From NCBI RefSeq assembly GCF_008795955.1, contig NZ_VMHN01000009.1, forward strand, positions 1 through 64,000: DNA of 64,000 nucleotides, given 5' to 3'. Shown piece by piece: positions 1 to 7,398 of this stretch (position 1 is its first letter; each line of letters begins with the position of its first letter). The translations under genes were made by a program, and so were the position numbers. The notes under the pieces are model-generated. The model ran no database searches. It was not told the origin of the DNA and saw only the letters and a list, made by a program, of their open reading frames with translations. Origin of the DNA: Marinobacter denitrificans. Its GTDB lineage: Bacteria > Pseudomonadota > Gammaproteobacteria > Pseudomonadales > Oleiphilaceae.

Positions 1-141
1 GTGAGTGCCTGACAGCCCCACGAGACTAGCGAAGCAGGCGTTCTCGCTCATGGGTTTAAGTTGGCCGCTGGCGCGGCCAAAAAAATGACTATTGCCTATT
101 GATCCCGAGAAGGCTCATATGGGTTATGTGCACACTCAGAG

Positions 142-369
142 TCAATGCCATTTCACCACCCAGCCTGACTCCCTGAAATATTCTTGCAGCGCTCCTTCGT
201 CTTCTACCCAATCATCAAAGGCTTCAGCATGTGGGTCTGTAAAGTCGCGAGAAGTAAGAACCAAGTAGCCACCAGTATTTACAGAGTCATCCTCAACCCT
301 TATCTGCCAGCCAATATTCTCTCCGGCGAGGACTACGCCGATTTTTCCCACTCGGATATCAGGGACCAT
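142..369 (-). CDS. Small integron-cassette protein, function unknown
   Basis: A 75-residue acidic protein without signal peptide or membrane segment. It has an EDDSVNTGGYLVL stretch followed by FDDWVEDEG and ends in a tryptophan-rich GWVVKWH tail. It starts just downstream (in cassette direction) of the attC site at 375-479, as expected for a cassette gene. The overall look recalls small immunity-like or antitoxin-like cassette proteins, but I recognise no named family. No attC site is visible on its far side (1-141), so it may mark the decayed or uninspected distal part of the array. Confidence 0.6.
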   Translation of the reverse strand: MVPDIRVGKIGVVLAGENIGWQIRVEDDSVNTGGYLVLTSRDFTDPHAEAFDDWVEDEGALQEYFRESGWVVKWH

Positions 370-374
370 AACTC

Positions 375-479
375 ACATAACGCCGTTGTTCAGCGGCAGC
401 CTTGGCAGAGCGAAGCGGTGACAAGGCTGTCCGGTGGAGGGCCGCCAGGGCCGGAACGAACTGGAACACTTGGTTAGGC
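375..479 (-). other. attC recombination site
   Basis: In cassette orientation (minus strand) the site opens with the R'' box GCCTAAC and closes with the L'/R' half GCCGCTGAACAACGGCGTTATG. The centre contains imperfect inverted repeats. It is about 105 bp, within the normal attC range, and lies between the 142-369 and 485-856 cassette genes. Confidence 0.75.
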
Positions 480-484
480 ATTTT

Positions 485-856
485 TCAGTTCCTCGCACCG
501 CACGGAACTGCTGGTAATTTGTCTGCCAGAGCTCGCTGCCATGCCGTTGCAACTTCCTGGGAACTGAATGTCCCCTTTAAGTTTCCACCAGAAATTGGCG
601 CCCACATTGTCGCCTTCAAAAACTCGCGACCACCGACAACAATGCGGCTCATTCTACCGCTGTTTTCTGCCGTGAACGTCTCAAATCTCGAGGCACCAAT
701 TTCTGTCAACTTGACGAAAACAGGCCAGCCAAAATCTGTCTGTTCCCCTAATGCTGATTTCTCCACATAGGGCGAACACAGGTGAAACTCCAGCTCAGTC
801 TCTGCTAATGCAATGGTAGGAGTAGACAGCAAAAGAGCAGCGATCCATTTCATCAT
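485..856 (-). CDS. Secreted cassette protein with SecD P1-head-like domain
   Basis: A 123-residue protein with a signal peptide (MMKWIAALLLSTPTIALA). The C-terminal part carries a VVGGREFLKATMWAPISGG segment followed by a GxFSSQEVATAWQRAL helix. This pattern (exposed strand, pI-x-GG turn, G-x-F-[ST]-x-E-[EQ]-A helix) resembles the periplasmic head subdomain of SecD/SecF. It is not a SecD protein because there are no transmembrane helices. Two Cys residues (one near residue 27, one near the C terminus) could form a disulphide. The start may be the first or second ATG. It lies in the integron array, just after an attC half at 864-873. The family assignment rests on pattern only. Confidence 0.65.
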   Translation of the reverse strand: MMKWIAALLLSTPTIALAETELEFHLCSPYVEKSALGEQTDFGWPVFVKLTEIGASRFETFTAENSGRMSRIVVGGREFLKATMWAPISGGNLKGTFSSQEVATAWQRALADKLPAVPCGARN

Positions 857-863
857 GACGTTT

Positions 864-940
864 GCCTAACGCCGATGATAAGCGGCGCCCGACTAGGGCG
901 TCCGGTGGAGGCTGCCATAGAGCCTTGCCCCGTAAACGAT
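864..940 (-). other. Degenerate attC site (one clear half)
   Basis: The plus strand shows GCCTAACGCCGATGATAAGCGGC, whose reverse is a typical L'/R' half ending in GCGTTAGGC. The partner R''/L'' half is not convincingly present; only a weak GTAAACG lies near 931. The stop codon of the 893-1183 gene falls inside the site. It is read as a truncated or diverged attC; the outer boundary is uncertain. Confidence 0.5.
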
Positions 941-1183
941 GTGCACGTAGAAGAGAAGCGGCACAAAAATGAGAAATGCCAAACCAACTATCCCCTGGTG
1001 CTCAAGGGAGTCTCGATAGGTCGGTTTGATGACTCCAAGGGAAGCCACGTAGAAAACAAGTCTCGACACTGTGATGAAGGGCCAAGCCACAATCAGAAAA
1101 AGTATCCACAACACTGAAGCTACAACGAAAGCTTGAGCAAGCGACTCCATCGTGCTGACGAACCCCGAACCAGTGTCTTGCAT
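893..1183 (-). CDS. Two-TM integron-cassette membrane protein, unknown function
   Basis: A 96-residue protein with two hydrophobic segments, roughly residues 18-43 and 64-86, separated by a short loop with basic residues. There is a good ribosome binding site (GGGGGAG six bases before the ATG). The gene follows an attC site (1196-1273) at the usual distance. No family is recognised. The last codons run into the attC-like half at 864-940, so the C terminus may have been altered by recombination. Confidence 0.6.
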   Translation of the reverse strand: MQDTGSGFVSTMESLAQAFVVASVLWILFLIVAWPFITVSRLVFYVASLGVIKPTYRDSLEHQGIVGLAFLIFVPLLFYVHIVYGARLYGSLHRTP

Positions 1184-1195
1184 AGGCTCCCCCGA

Positions 1196-1273
1196 ATTTA
1201 ACGCGGAGCACAGCGGCGCCCTGTCAAGGGCGTCCGGCGGCCGCAGGCCGCGTACTGGTGCGAATTGTTAATT
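1196..1273 (-). other. attC recombination site
   Basis: On the plus strand the site starts with ATTTAAC (R' reversed is GTTAAAT, fitting GTTRRRY) and ends with GTTAATT (R'' reversed is AATTAAC). R'' and R' pair at six of seven bases. The GC-rich centre contains nested inverted repeats. The GNAT stop codon at 1268-1270 overlaps R'', the normal cassette arrangement. Confidence 0.85.
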
Positions 1274-1684
1274 GCCAATGGTTACTCCCGGCTCCAAGAC
1301 CCAGCAACGGTCATTGTGCGTGTACCCAATTGGACCATAGTACGAATTGGCTGCGGGTGCTGAGATGAGTATCAGCTTGCACCGGGGGCCGAGTTGTTCC
1401 TGAGTGATGGACTGCATCCGTTTACCGAGGCCGGACTTTTGGTAATTCTTATGAACAGCCAAATCCGATAGATAACACGCATAGTGAAAGTCAGTGACGC
1501 TACGGGCGATGCCGACAAGCGCAGACCCGTCCCAAGCGCTTACGATTAGGTTGGAGTTGGCAACCATCCCTTCCATGCAAGCACGATCCTGAATCGGCCG
1601 ACGTTCTCCAAGAGTGGAACTTTCCAGTAAGCCAATAAATTGGTCTGTACTGACAGGTTCGTTTACTTTGAAGTCGATACCCAT
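1268..1684 (-). CDS. GNAT family N-acetyltransferase (integron cassette)
   Basis: A 138-residue single-domain acetyltransferase. The GNAT acetyl-CoA binding motif A is visible as LSDLAVHKNYQKSGLGKRM (Q/R-x-x-G-x-G/K type loop), followed by a strand with LILISAP and the usual NSYYGPIGY motif B. I chose the internal ATG at 1684 because AAGGAG lies nine bases upstream and because a longer reading would run through the attC site at 1699-1799. Acetyltransferases are among the commonest cassette cargos and can modify small molecules, antibiotics or proteins. The substrate cannot be told from the sequence. Confidence 0.85.
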   Translation of the reverse strand: MGIDFKVNEPVSTDQFIGLLESSTLGERRPIQDRACMEGMVANSNLIVSAWDGSALVGIARSVTDFHYACYLSDLAVHKNYQKSGLGKRMQSITQEQLGPRCKLILISAPAANSYYGPIGYTHNDRCWVLEPGVTIGN

Positions 1685-1698
1685 ACCACTCCTTGGCA

Positions 1699-1799
1699 AA
1701 TTAACGCTGAGCTCAGCGGCGGCCTTGGAATGAAGGCGAAGCCGCAATGGAAAGGCCGTCCGGCGGCCATCGGCCGCGTACTGCAGCGACTGGTTAAAT
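1699..1799 (-). other. attC recombination site
   Basis: On the plus strand it begins AATTAAC and continues with GCTGAGCTCAGCGGC; it ends GCAGCGACTGGTTAAAT. In cassette orientation R'' is ATTTAAC and R' is GTTAATT. At about 101 bp with a folded, GC-rich centre it is a typical attC. It separates the GNAT cassette from the cassette closest to the integrase. Confidence 0.85.
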
Positions 1800-1871
1800 G
1801 CCGGTTACCCGGTTATTTATTTTGGCACCCAATGCAGAATGCCGACTCCCGATACCTTGTACCAACTTGAC

Positions 1872-2063
1872 CTATGGCGCCAGGAACCAGAGCACCGAAT
1901 GAGAGAACTGCCCCAGCGAATGCGCCGGATGGCCCCGCGACCTGAACACTAAATTAGCCGCCAAAACCGTTGCCAGACTGAGGGCTGCTTTTTGTCCGCC
2001 TGCCACCACTGAAACCGCGCCCCAACACCAAGCCAAAGAACACCGGAGTAAGGCCTTTAACAT
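1872..2063 (-). CDS. Possible small hydrophobic protein of the first cassette
   Basis: A 63-residue reading frame starting MLKALLRCSLAWCW and containing two moderately hydrophobic stretches. It starts at the presumed attI/cassette junction (ATGTTAAAG, with GTTAAAG resembling a core site) and would be the cassette inserted next to the integrase, ending about 75 bp before the attC at 1699-1799. No family is recognised and there is no clear ribosome binding site, so it may be non-coding cassette DNA. Confidence 0.35.
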   Translation of the reverse strand: MLKALLRCSLAWCWGAVSVVAGGQKAALSLATVLAANLVFRSRGHPAHSLGQFSHSVLWFLAP

Positions 2064-2340
2064 TTGTATATGAGTCACCACGACCACTTTCCCAGTGTCT
2101 CATATCTAAATTTGAACGTTCACCAAAACTAGGCAAAAAATCCCGGCAGGTCAATAAGTTCCGATTATTGCTCCGAACTTCTCTCCAAGTAAAAACGGTC
2201 TCGACGACAACTATCCCATTTTTGCAGAATTTTCCAACCAAATGATTTATCGTCAAAAATAGTAACCTGTCCACCTCCTACCCAGATCATGGTCGCTACG
2301 ACCATTTTTCCAGTTGCCGAAGGGCAACTCACCAAATAAA
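2064..2340. other. Presumed attI region between integrase and first cassette
   Basis: This stretch has no supported gene. By position it should hold attI and the cassette promoter Pc. The core junction is likely near 2054-2061, where GTTAAAG occurs on the minus strand, but the last base deviates from GTTRRRY. Two small hairpins are present: ATGGTCG-CTA-CGACCAT at 2289-2305 and AGTTGCC-GAA-GGGCAACT at 2312-2329. Confidence 0.5.
2289..2310 (+). terminator. Short hairpin plus T run upstream of intI
   Basis: A perfect 7-bp stem (ATGGTCG/CGACCAT) with a 3-base loop is followed by TTTTTC on the plus strand. It could stop plus-strand antisense transcripts coming from the cassette array before they reach the integrase. 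It could equally be a structural part of attI. Confidence 0.4.
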
Positions 2341-2356
2341 CTGTATGCATATACAG
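2341..2356. promoter_or_regulatory. LexA (SOS) operator of the integron integrase
   Basis: CTGTATGCATATACAG matches the gammaproteobacterial LexA consensus CTGT-N8-ACAG exactly, with an AT-rich centre. It lies 18 bases before the chosen integrase start. LexA control of integron integrases is established in other bacteria. Confidence 0.9.
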
Positions 2357-2374
2357 CATCAAGGTTTTGTACTC

Positions 2375-3436
2375 ATGGACGATATACCAAGCCCACTTCC
2401 CTCCAACCCTACCCGTTTTATGGATCGTTTCCGTGCATTTATTCGCACCAGGCACCTGGCATACCGCACGGAGAAAACCTACTGCCTGTGGGTACGGGAA
2501 TTTATCCGCTTTCATAATAAACGCCATCCGGAATCCATGGGGTCGGTGGAAGTGAATCAGTGGCTGAGTCATCTGGCGAACAATCGTAATGTTGCAGTGA
2601 ACACGCAGAAAACTGCATTGAATGCGGTGGTGTTTATGTACCACCAGTTTCTGGGCAAGGAGTTAGGCGAGCTGCAATTCGCCCAGACATCCCGGGGTCG
2701 CAAACTGCCCACCGTTTTCACCCATGACGAAGCAATGTCGGTATTGGGCCACATGCGCGGTACGCATCGGTTGGTTGCCAGTCTTATGTATGGCTCCGGT
2801 TTACGAGTGATGGAGGCCGCCCGGCTTCGTGTTCAGGATGTGGAATTTTCCGAGCCCTGTCTGTTTGTGCGGGAAACCAAAGGCGATAAGTGGCGGCGTA
2901 CGATTCTTCCTTCTTCGGTCTGCGACGCACTGAAAACCCAGATTGAGTTTGCGCTGGCTCTCCACCAGCAGGATCTGCAGGATGGCTTCGGAGAAGTCTA
3001 TTTACCCAATGCGCTGTCAAAGAAGTTCCCTGGCGCCGCCCGCAGCCCCGGGTGGCAGTATGTATTTCCCGCCCAGCGCCTGGCCATCGATCCCCGTTCG
3101 GGTGTTCGTCGCCGGCATCATATTGGTGAACAGCAGGTCAGGCGCTCGGTTCAGGCTGCAATCAGTGAAGCGGGCATTCACAAGAAGGCCAGTTGCCACA
3201 CCTTTCGTCACAGTTTTGCCACCAACTTGCTACGGCGTGGGACGGATATTCGCAGTATTCAGGAGTTAATGGGCCACAACGACATAAGCACCACGCAGAT
3301 ATACACCCATGTCATTGGCACCCATGAGCGCGGCATCAGGAGTCCACTGGACGACCATCCACCTGGCTCCCGCCTCTGGCGGCCACGAACACCTATAATG
3401 CTAGACTGGCCGGGCAACCAACGTGATCCTCAATAA
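2375..3436 (+). CDS. intI: Integron integrase (tyrosine recombinase)
   Basis: A 353-residue tyrosine recombinase that would exchange cassettes between attC and attI. The N-terminal SAM-like core-binding domain covers about residues 14-100. The catalytic residues are visible: R144 in GSGLRVMEAARL, H275 and R278 in CHTFRHSFATNLL, H301, and Y310 in TTQIYTHV. The integron-specific insertion is present at about 205-231 (YLPNALSKKFPGA then WQYVFPA), which separates IntI from XerC/D. A longer frame from 2345 exists, but that ATG lies inside the LexA box. The ATG at 2375, with AAGG about ten bases upstream, fits better. The gene is intact and faces away from the minus-strand cassettes, the normal integron layout. 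Confidence 0.95.
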   Translation: MDDIPSPLPSNPTRFMDRFRAFIRTRHLAYRTEKTYCLWVREFIRFHNKRHPESMGSVEVNQWLSHLANNRNVAVNTQKTALNAVVFMYHQFLGKELGELQFAQTSRGRKLPTVFTHDEAMSVLGHMRGTHRLVASLMYGSGLRVMEAARLRVQDVEFSEPCLFVRETKGDKWRRTILPSSVCDALKTQIEFALALHQQDLQDGFGEVYLPNALSKKFPGAARSPGWQYVFPAQRLAIDPRSGVRRRHHIGEQQVRRSVQAAISEAGIHKKASCHTFRHSFATNLLRRGTDIRSIQELMGHNDISTTQIYTHVIGTHERGIRSPLDDHPPGSRLWRPRTPIMLDWPGNQRDPQ

Positions 3437-3448
3437 CAGGGCAAGCCA

Positions 3449-4222
3449 TTGGACAATATGAAACCTATCATCCGCAGAGAGTGGCAGGCTCTCTGGCTGG
3501 CCATCGGGTTCCTCACCCGCATTCCCATGCTGGTACGGATAGACTACTCGCCGCGGCTGATGAACCAGTGCAGTGTTTATTTTCCGCTTGTGGGGCTGAT
3601 ACTCGGGACCATCTATGCGGCGTTGTATGTCACGCTCACGAATTTCTGGAGCCCTCTGGTGTGCCTTGTACTGGTCACCGGGTTCCATCTCTGGATTACC
3701 GGGGCGTTTCACGAAGATGGACTGGCAGACAGTCTGGATGCGCTGGGGGGTGGGTATTCCGTGGAAGCCAGGCTGCGGATCATGAAGGACAGCCGTATCG
3801 GCACCTACGGCACGGTGGCACTGTTGGTGGCGCTGGGGCTGAAGGTCGCTTTGCTGGCAGAAGCGCAACCGGTGTGGCTCGCGCTACTTCTGGCCCCCAT
3901 GGTGGCCCGCCTTGCGCCACTGCTGATCATGGGCCACCTGCCCTATGTGACGGACCCGGATAAAAGCAAGAGCAAGCCGGTGGCAGATGATTTCTCGAAT
4001 GCCCGGCTGGCCATCGCGGCAGTTTTCACCCTCGTGGCAACGCTGTTACTGACAGGTTTTCAGGGCGGGATCCTGCTGTGGAGTATAGTAGCTACACTGG
4101 GCACGGCTCTGGTGTGGGGGCTATATCTGCGCCAGCAACTGGGTGGCTACACCGGCGACACGCTGGGGGCCAGCGTGGTATTTGCCGAACTGATACTGTT
4201 GCTGGGCCTGGCTGGCAGCTAG
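3449..4222 (+). CDS. cobS: Adenosylcobinamide-GDP ribazoletransferase (cobalamin synthase)
   Basis: A 257-residue polytopic inner-membrane enzyme that joins adenosylcobinamide-GDP to alpha-ribazole (phosphate), the last step of B12 assembly. The family motif FHEDGLADSLDALGGG is clear, followed by KDSRIGTYG; several hydrophobic helices follow. The start is either TTG at 3449 (AGGG about eight bases upstream) or ATG at 3458. It begins 12 bp after the integrase stop, so integrase transcripts might read into it. Its stop overlaps the stop of the convergent GGDEF gene by a few bases. Confidence 0.93.
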   Translation: MDNMKPIIRREWQALWLAIGFLTRIPMLVRIDYSPRLMNQCSVYFPLVGLILGTIYAALYVTLTNFWSPLVCLVLVTGFHLWITGAFHEDGLADSLDALGGGYSVEARLRIMKDSRIGTYGTVALLVALGLKVALLAEAQPVWLALLLAPMVARLAPLLIMGHLPYVTDPDKSKSKPVADDFSNARLAIAAVFTLVATLLLTGFQGGILLWSIVATLGTALVWGLYLRQQLGGYTGDTLGASVVFAELILLLGLAGS

Positions 4223-5169
4223 TGCATGGGCTCAAAGAACTGGTAACTGTTTTTGCCGTTACCCTTGGTGGTGTACATGGCGGTGTCTGCGTTATGCATC
4301 AGGGTTTCGGCATCCGCTCCGTTTTCAGGGTACACGCTGATACCAATGCTCAGATTAACCTGGAGTTCGTAACCATCGATCATGCGTGGCAATGCAAATT
4401 GTGCCAGTAATTTGTCGGCGACACGGATGGCATCCTGTCGCTCTTCGATTTCGGTCAACAGGATAACGAACTCATCACCCCCATGGCGGCTTACGGTGTC
4501 GGTGCCACGCACACAAGCCTCAACCTCCGCGGCCACTTCCTGCAACAAATGATCGCCCACGCCATGGCCATAGGAATCGTTGATCTGTTTGAAATAATCC
4601 AGGTCCAGGAATAGCAGGGCAAGCTGTTTGCCATGACGTTTGGCCATACCGATGGCCTGGGTCAGCCGTTCCATCAGCAGCATCCGGTTGGGCAGACCGG
4701 TCAGGAAATCGTGCTGGGCCAGGTGGTGCATCTTTTCCAGCGCGGCACCGGATTGTCTGGCGTCGTGGAAGACAATCACCGCGCCGGCTATCTCCCCCAG
4801 ACTGTTCCGGATGGGGGCTGCTGAATCCTCAATCGCCATATCGGAACCGTCACGCCGAACGAGTACGCTACCCAGAGCAAGTTCAACTGTTCGCCCTTCC
4901 CTGATAGCCCGCTGTGCCGGGCTCTTTGCACGCTCCCGGGTAATACCGTCGAATATGAAAAAGATCTGCTCCACCGGCCGCCCTAGCGCCTCTTCACGGC
5001 ACCAGCCCGTCAGCTTTTCAGCCACCCTGTTGAGATAGATCAGGCGTCCCTTCGGATCAACCACCAATACGGCATCACCAATGGCATCAAGGGTAATCTT
5101 CGCCATGTCTTCGAATGAAAAGTCAGCGAAAACAGTGGCGCTGTTAGCGGGGGGCAACGTCTCGGGCAT
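4219..5169 (-). CDS. PAS-GGDEF diguanylate cyclase
   Basis: A 316-residue soluble protein. A PAS domain covers about residues 20-137 (DAIGDAVLVVDPKGRLIYLN, then VIVFHD), followed by a GGDEF domain from about 148. The active-site motif HGGDEF (230-234) is intact. An inhibitory I-site RGTD (221-224) lies five residues before it, as in feedback-controlled cyclases. It therefore probably makes c-di-GMP from two GTP in response to a ligand or redox signal at the PAS domain. It sits between cobS and cbiB, 55 bp upstream of which it could be co-transcribed, although no functional tie to B12 is known. Confidence 0.93.
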   Translation of the reverse strand: MPETLPPANSATVFADFSFEDMAKITLDAIGDAVLVVDPKGRLIYLNRVAEKLTGWCREEALGRPVEQIFFIFDGITRERAKSPAQRAIREGRTVELALGSVLVRRDGSDMAIEDSAAPIRNSLGEIAGAVIVFHDARQSGAALEKMHHLAQHDFLTGLPNRMLLMERLTQAIGMAKRHGKQLALLFLDLDYFKQINDSYGHGVGDHLLQEVAAEVEACVRGTDTVSRHGGDEFVILLTEIEERQDAIRVADKLLAQFALPRMIDGYELQVNLSIGISVYPENGADAETLMHNADTAMYTTKGNGKNSYQFFEPMH

Positions 5170-5224
5170 GTGTGGCTGTACGCCTCCTATGGATTCTGCG
5201 CTCTATCAGAATAGGCCAGCCGTC

Positions 5225-6292
5225 TCAGGCGGTCTGTACGGCAGCGCACACGAAGATACCCACAGCGGCCACCAGCCCCATTGCGCCCAGCCAGAGCCAT
5301 ACTCCTCGACGCACCAGGCCAATGGCTTCATCGACAGTCTCGGCACAGGCTGCCGGGCCGGACCCAAGCACCGGCCGCCGCCGGATACCGGAGGCATAGG
5401 GTGCCGGGCCACCCAACGACACTCCCAGGGCGCCGGCGCCAGCCGCCATCACGGGCCCGGCATTGGGGCTGTCCCAATGCGGCGCCTGAGTTCGCCAGCA
5501 ACGCCAGGCCAGGCGTGTATTTCCCAGTAAGGCATAGGTAAGCGCCGTCAGCCGGGCCGGCAGCCAGTTCATGATGTCGTCCAGCCTTGCGGCAACCCGC
5601 CCGAAATACAGGTAGCGTTCGTTGCGATAGCCCCACATGGCATCAAGGGTATTCACCATCCGGTGCAGCAACACCCCGGGGACACCCGCCACAAGAAACC
5701 AGAACAGACTGGCAAACACAGCGTCAGCACCGTTCTCCAGCATTGATTCCGTTGCCGCCGTTGCCACGCCATGTTCATCCAGCTCTCCTGCCCTGCGGCT
5801 GACAATCTGGCCCACCTGCTCTCGCGCGCCTGCCAGGTCACCCCGGTGCAACGCATCCGAGACCGCACGCCCATGTTCTGTCAGCCCGCGAATTGACAGG
5901 GTGAGGTACAGCACAATGATCTCAAGCAGAAGAAAAACCCAGCCAGCCAACACCGATCGCAGCAGTTCTGCAGCCACCAGTACGGGTAGAACCAGGACCA
6001 AAAGCCCCAGCAGTCCGGATGCTATGGATCGCCCGCTGTGCGCCGGCGAGCGATTCAACCGCTTCTCCACGACGGCCGCCATACGCCCGAACCCCACAAG
6101 CGGGTGCCAACGACGCGGCTCGCCCAGCCAGCGGTCCATTAATACGGCAGCGAGACATACGAACACGGAGCAAATGAAAACGTTCAAATCAGAAGTATCT
6201 CTTGGACCAGGCGGAATCAGAGTGGCGAAAAGGTCTGGCAGTCTAACCGAGTGGTCGTCATTCTTGACACTGTTTCGGACCGGGTAGACCAT
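5225..6292 (-). CDS. cbiB: Adenosylcobinamide-phosphate synthase
   Basis: An integral-membrane enzyme that attaches the aminopropanol(-phosphate) linker to adenosylcobyric acid. The family N-terminal motif MDRWLGEPRRWHPLVGFG is present, as are LGNTRLAWRCW and a GPVMAAGAGALGVSLGG stretch. The frame from the ATG at 6292 gives 355 residues. A start nearer the first membrane helix, such as the TTG around 6187, would give a more typical length (about 320), so the true start is unsure. It is transcribed away from cobT and may form an operon with the GGDEF gene. The gene is also called cobD in some nomenclatures. Confidence 0.9.
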   Translation of the reverse strand: MVYPVRNSVKNDDHSVRLPDLFATLIPPGPRDTSDLNVFICSVFVCLAAVLMDRWLGEPRRWHPLVGFGRMAAVVEKRLNRSPAHSGRSIASGLLGLLVLVLPVLVAAELLRSVLAGWVFLLLEIIVLYLTLSIRGLTEHGRAVSDALHRGDLAGAREQVGQIVSRRAGELDEHGVATAATESMLENGADAVFASLFWFLVAGVPGVLLHRMVNTLDAMWGYRNERYLYFGRVAARLDDIMNWLPARLTALTYALLGNTRLAWRCWRTQAPHWDSPNAGPVMAAGAGALGVSLGGPAPYASGIRRRPVLGSGPAACAETVDEAIGLVRRGVWLWLGAMGLVAAVGIFVCAAVQTA

Positions 6293-6321
6293 TCCATGTT
6301 TTCACCGGCCAGGAATCCACC

Positions 6322-7398
6322 ATGCCATCTTTGCCCCCAAGCTGGAACCAATCACTTCCCACACCCGATTCACAAGCTGCCTCGCGGGCCACAGAACGCC
6401 AGCAGGTACTGACCAAGCCACCGGGTTCCTTGGGTCAGCTGGAACAAATCGCCATTCGACTGGCCGGCTTGCAAGGGACGGAACATCCGACAATAGATCC
6501 GGTGCGGATTACCGTCTTCGCAGGTGACCACGGCGTATGTGAAGAGGGCATATCCGCGTTTCCACAGGAAGTCACGGCGCAGATGATCGCCAATTTCGCC
6601 AGCGGCGGCGCGGCCATCAGTGTGATGGCCAGATATCTGGAGGCGTCACTGGAAGTGGTCAACCTGGGCACGGTCGGCGAGGTGCCGGTTCTCCCGGGTG
6701 TGCGGAATGAACCGATTGCACCGGCTACCGCCAACCTGGCAGTGACGGAGGCAATGACGGAAGCCCAGGCCTGTGCCGCACTGACCAGTGGCGATGCGGC
6801 GGCGGAGCGGGCGGCGACCTCGGGATGTCGGCTGTTCATCGGCGGCGACATGGGTATCGGCAACACCACCAGCGCCGCTGCCCTGGCCTGCGCCCTGCTC
6901 AACCTCCCCCCGGAACAGCTGGTTGGCCCCGGCACCGGCCTCGACGCCGCCGGTGTTTCCCATAAAAGCGCGGTGGTGAGCCGCGCGCTGAAACGTCACG
7001 GCAGTAACACCGACCCTTTTGCAACGCTGACCTCCCTTGGCGGGTTTGAGATTGCTGCGCTGACCGGGGCAATACTGGGCTGCGCTTCCCGCGGCATTCC
7101 TGTGCTGGTGGACGGGTTTATTGTTTCGGTCGCCGCCCTGGTGGCCGTTCGCCAGCAGCCGGAAGTCTGGCACTGGCTTGTATTCGCCCATCAGTCCGCT
7201 GAACCGGGGCACCAGTCCGTACTGCAGGCGCTCGACGCCAGACCCTTGCTGGACCTAGGTATGCGGCTGGGTGAAGGCAGCGGCGCCGCGGTAGCGGTCC
7301 CCCTGCTTCGGGCGGCCTGCGAACTCCACAACCGGATGGCCAGCTTCGCGGATGCGGGTGTGACCGACAGGGATGAGGCCGAGCGCCGGGAACCATAA
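6322..7398 (+). CDS. cobT: Nicotinate-nucleotide-dimethylbenzimidazole phosphoribosyltransferase
   Basis: A 358-residue cytosolic enzyme that makes alpha-ribazole phosphate from dimethylbenzimidazole and nicotinate mononucleotide for the lower ligand of B12. Family motifs include KPPGSLGQLE near the N terminus, FAGDHGVCEEGISAFPQEVT, GGDMGIGNTTSAAAL, and the C-terminal LDLGMRLGEGSGAA loop that contains the catalytic Glu. Its stop codon overlaps the cobC start (TAATG), so the two are translationally coupled. Confidence 0.96.
   Translation: MPSLPPSWNQSLPTPDSQAASRATERQQVLTKPPGSLGQLEQIAIRLAGLQGTEHPTIDPVRITVFAGDHGVCEEGISAFPQEVTAQMIANFASGGAAISVMARYLEASLEVVNLGTVGEVPVLPGVRNEPIAPATANLAVTEAMTEAQACAALTSGDAAAERAATSGCRLFIGGDMGIGNTTSAAALACALLNLPPEQLVGPGTGLDAAGVSHKSAVVSRALKRHGSNTDPFATLTSLGGFEIAALTGAILGCASRGIPVLVDGFIVSVAALVAVRQQPEVWHWLVFAHQSAEPGHQSVLQALDARPLLDLGMRLGEGSGAAVAVPLLRAACELHNRMASFADAGVTDRDEAERREP

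Noticed and set aside
61..85. Hairpin TTGGCCGC-TGGC-GCGGCCAA as a terminator for the first cassette gene
   Set aside because: The homopolymer run is on the wrong side for the minus strand, giving A rather than T after the stem on the plus strand. It may be part of cassette DNA.
6187..6322. Cobalamin riboswitch before the cob genes
   Set aside because: The gaps around cbiB and cobT are too short, and no B12-box-like conserved element was seen there or before cobS.
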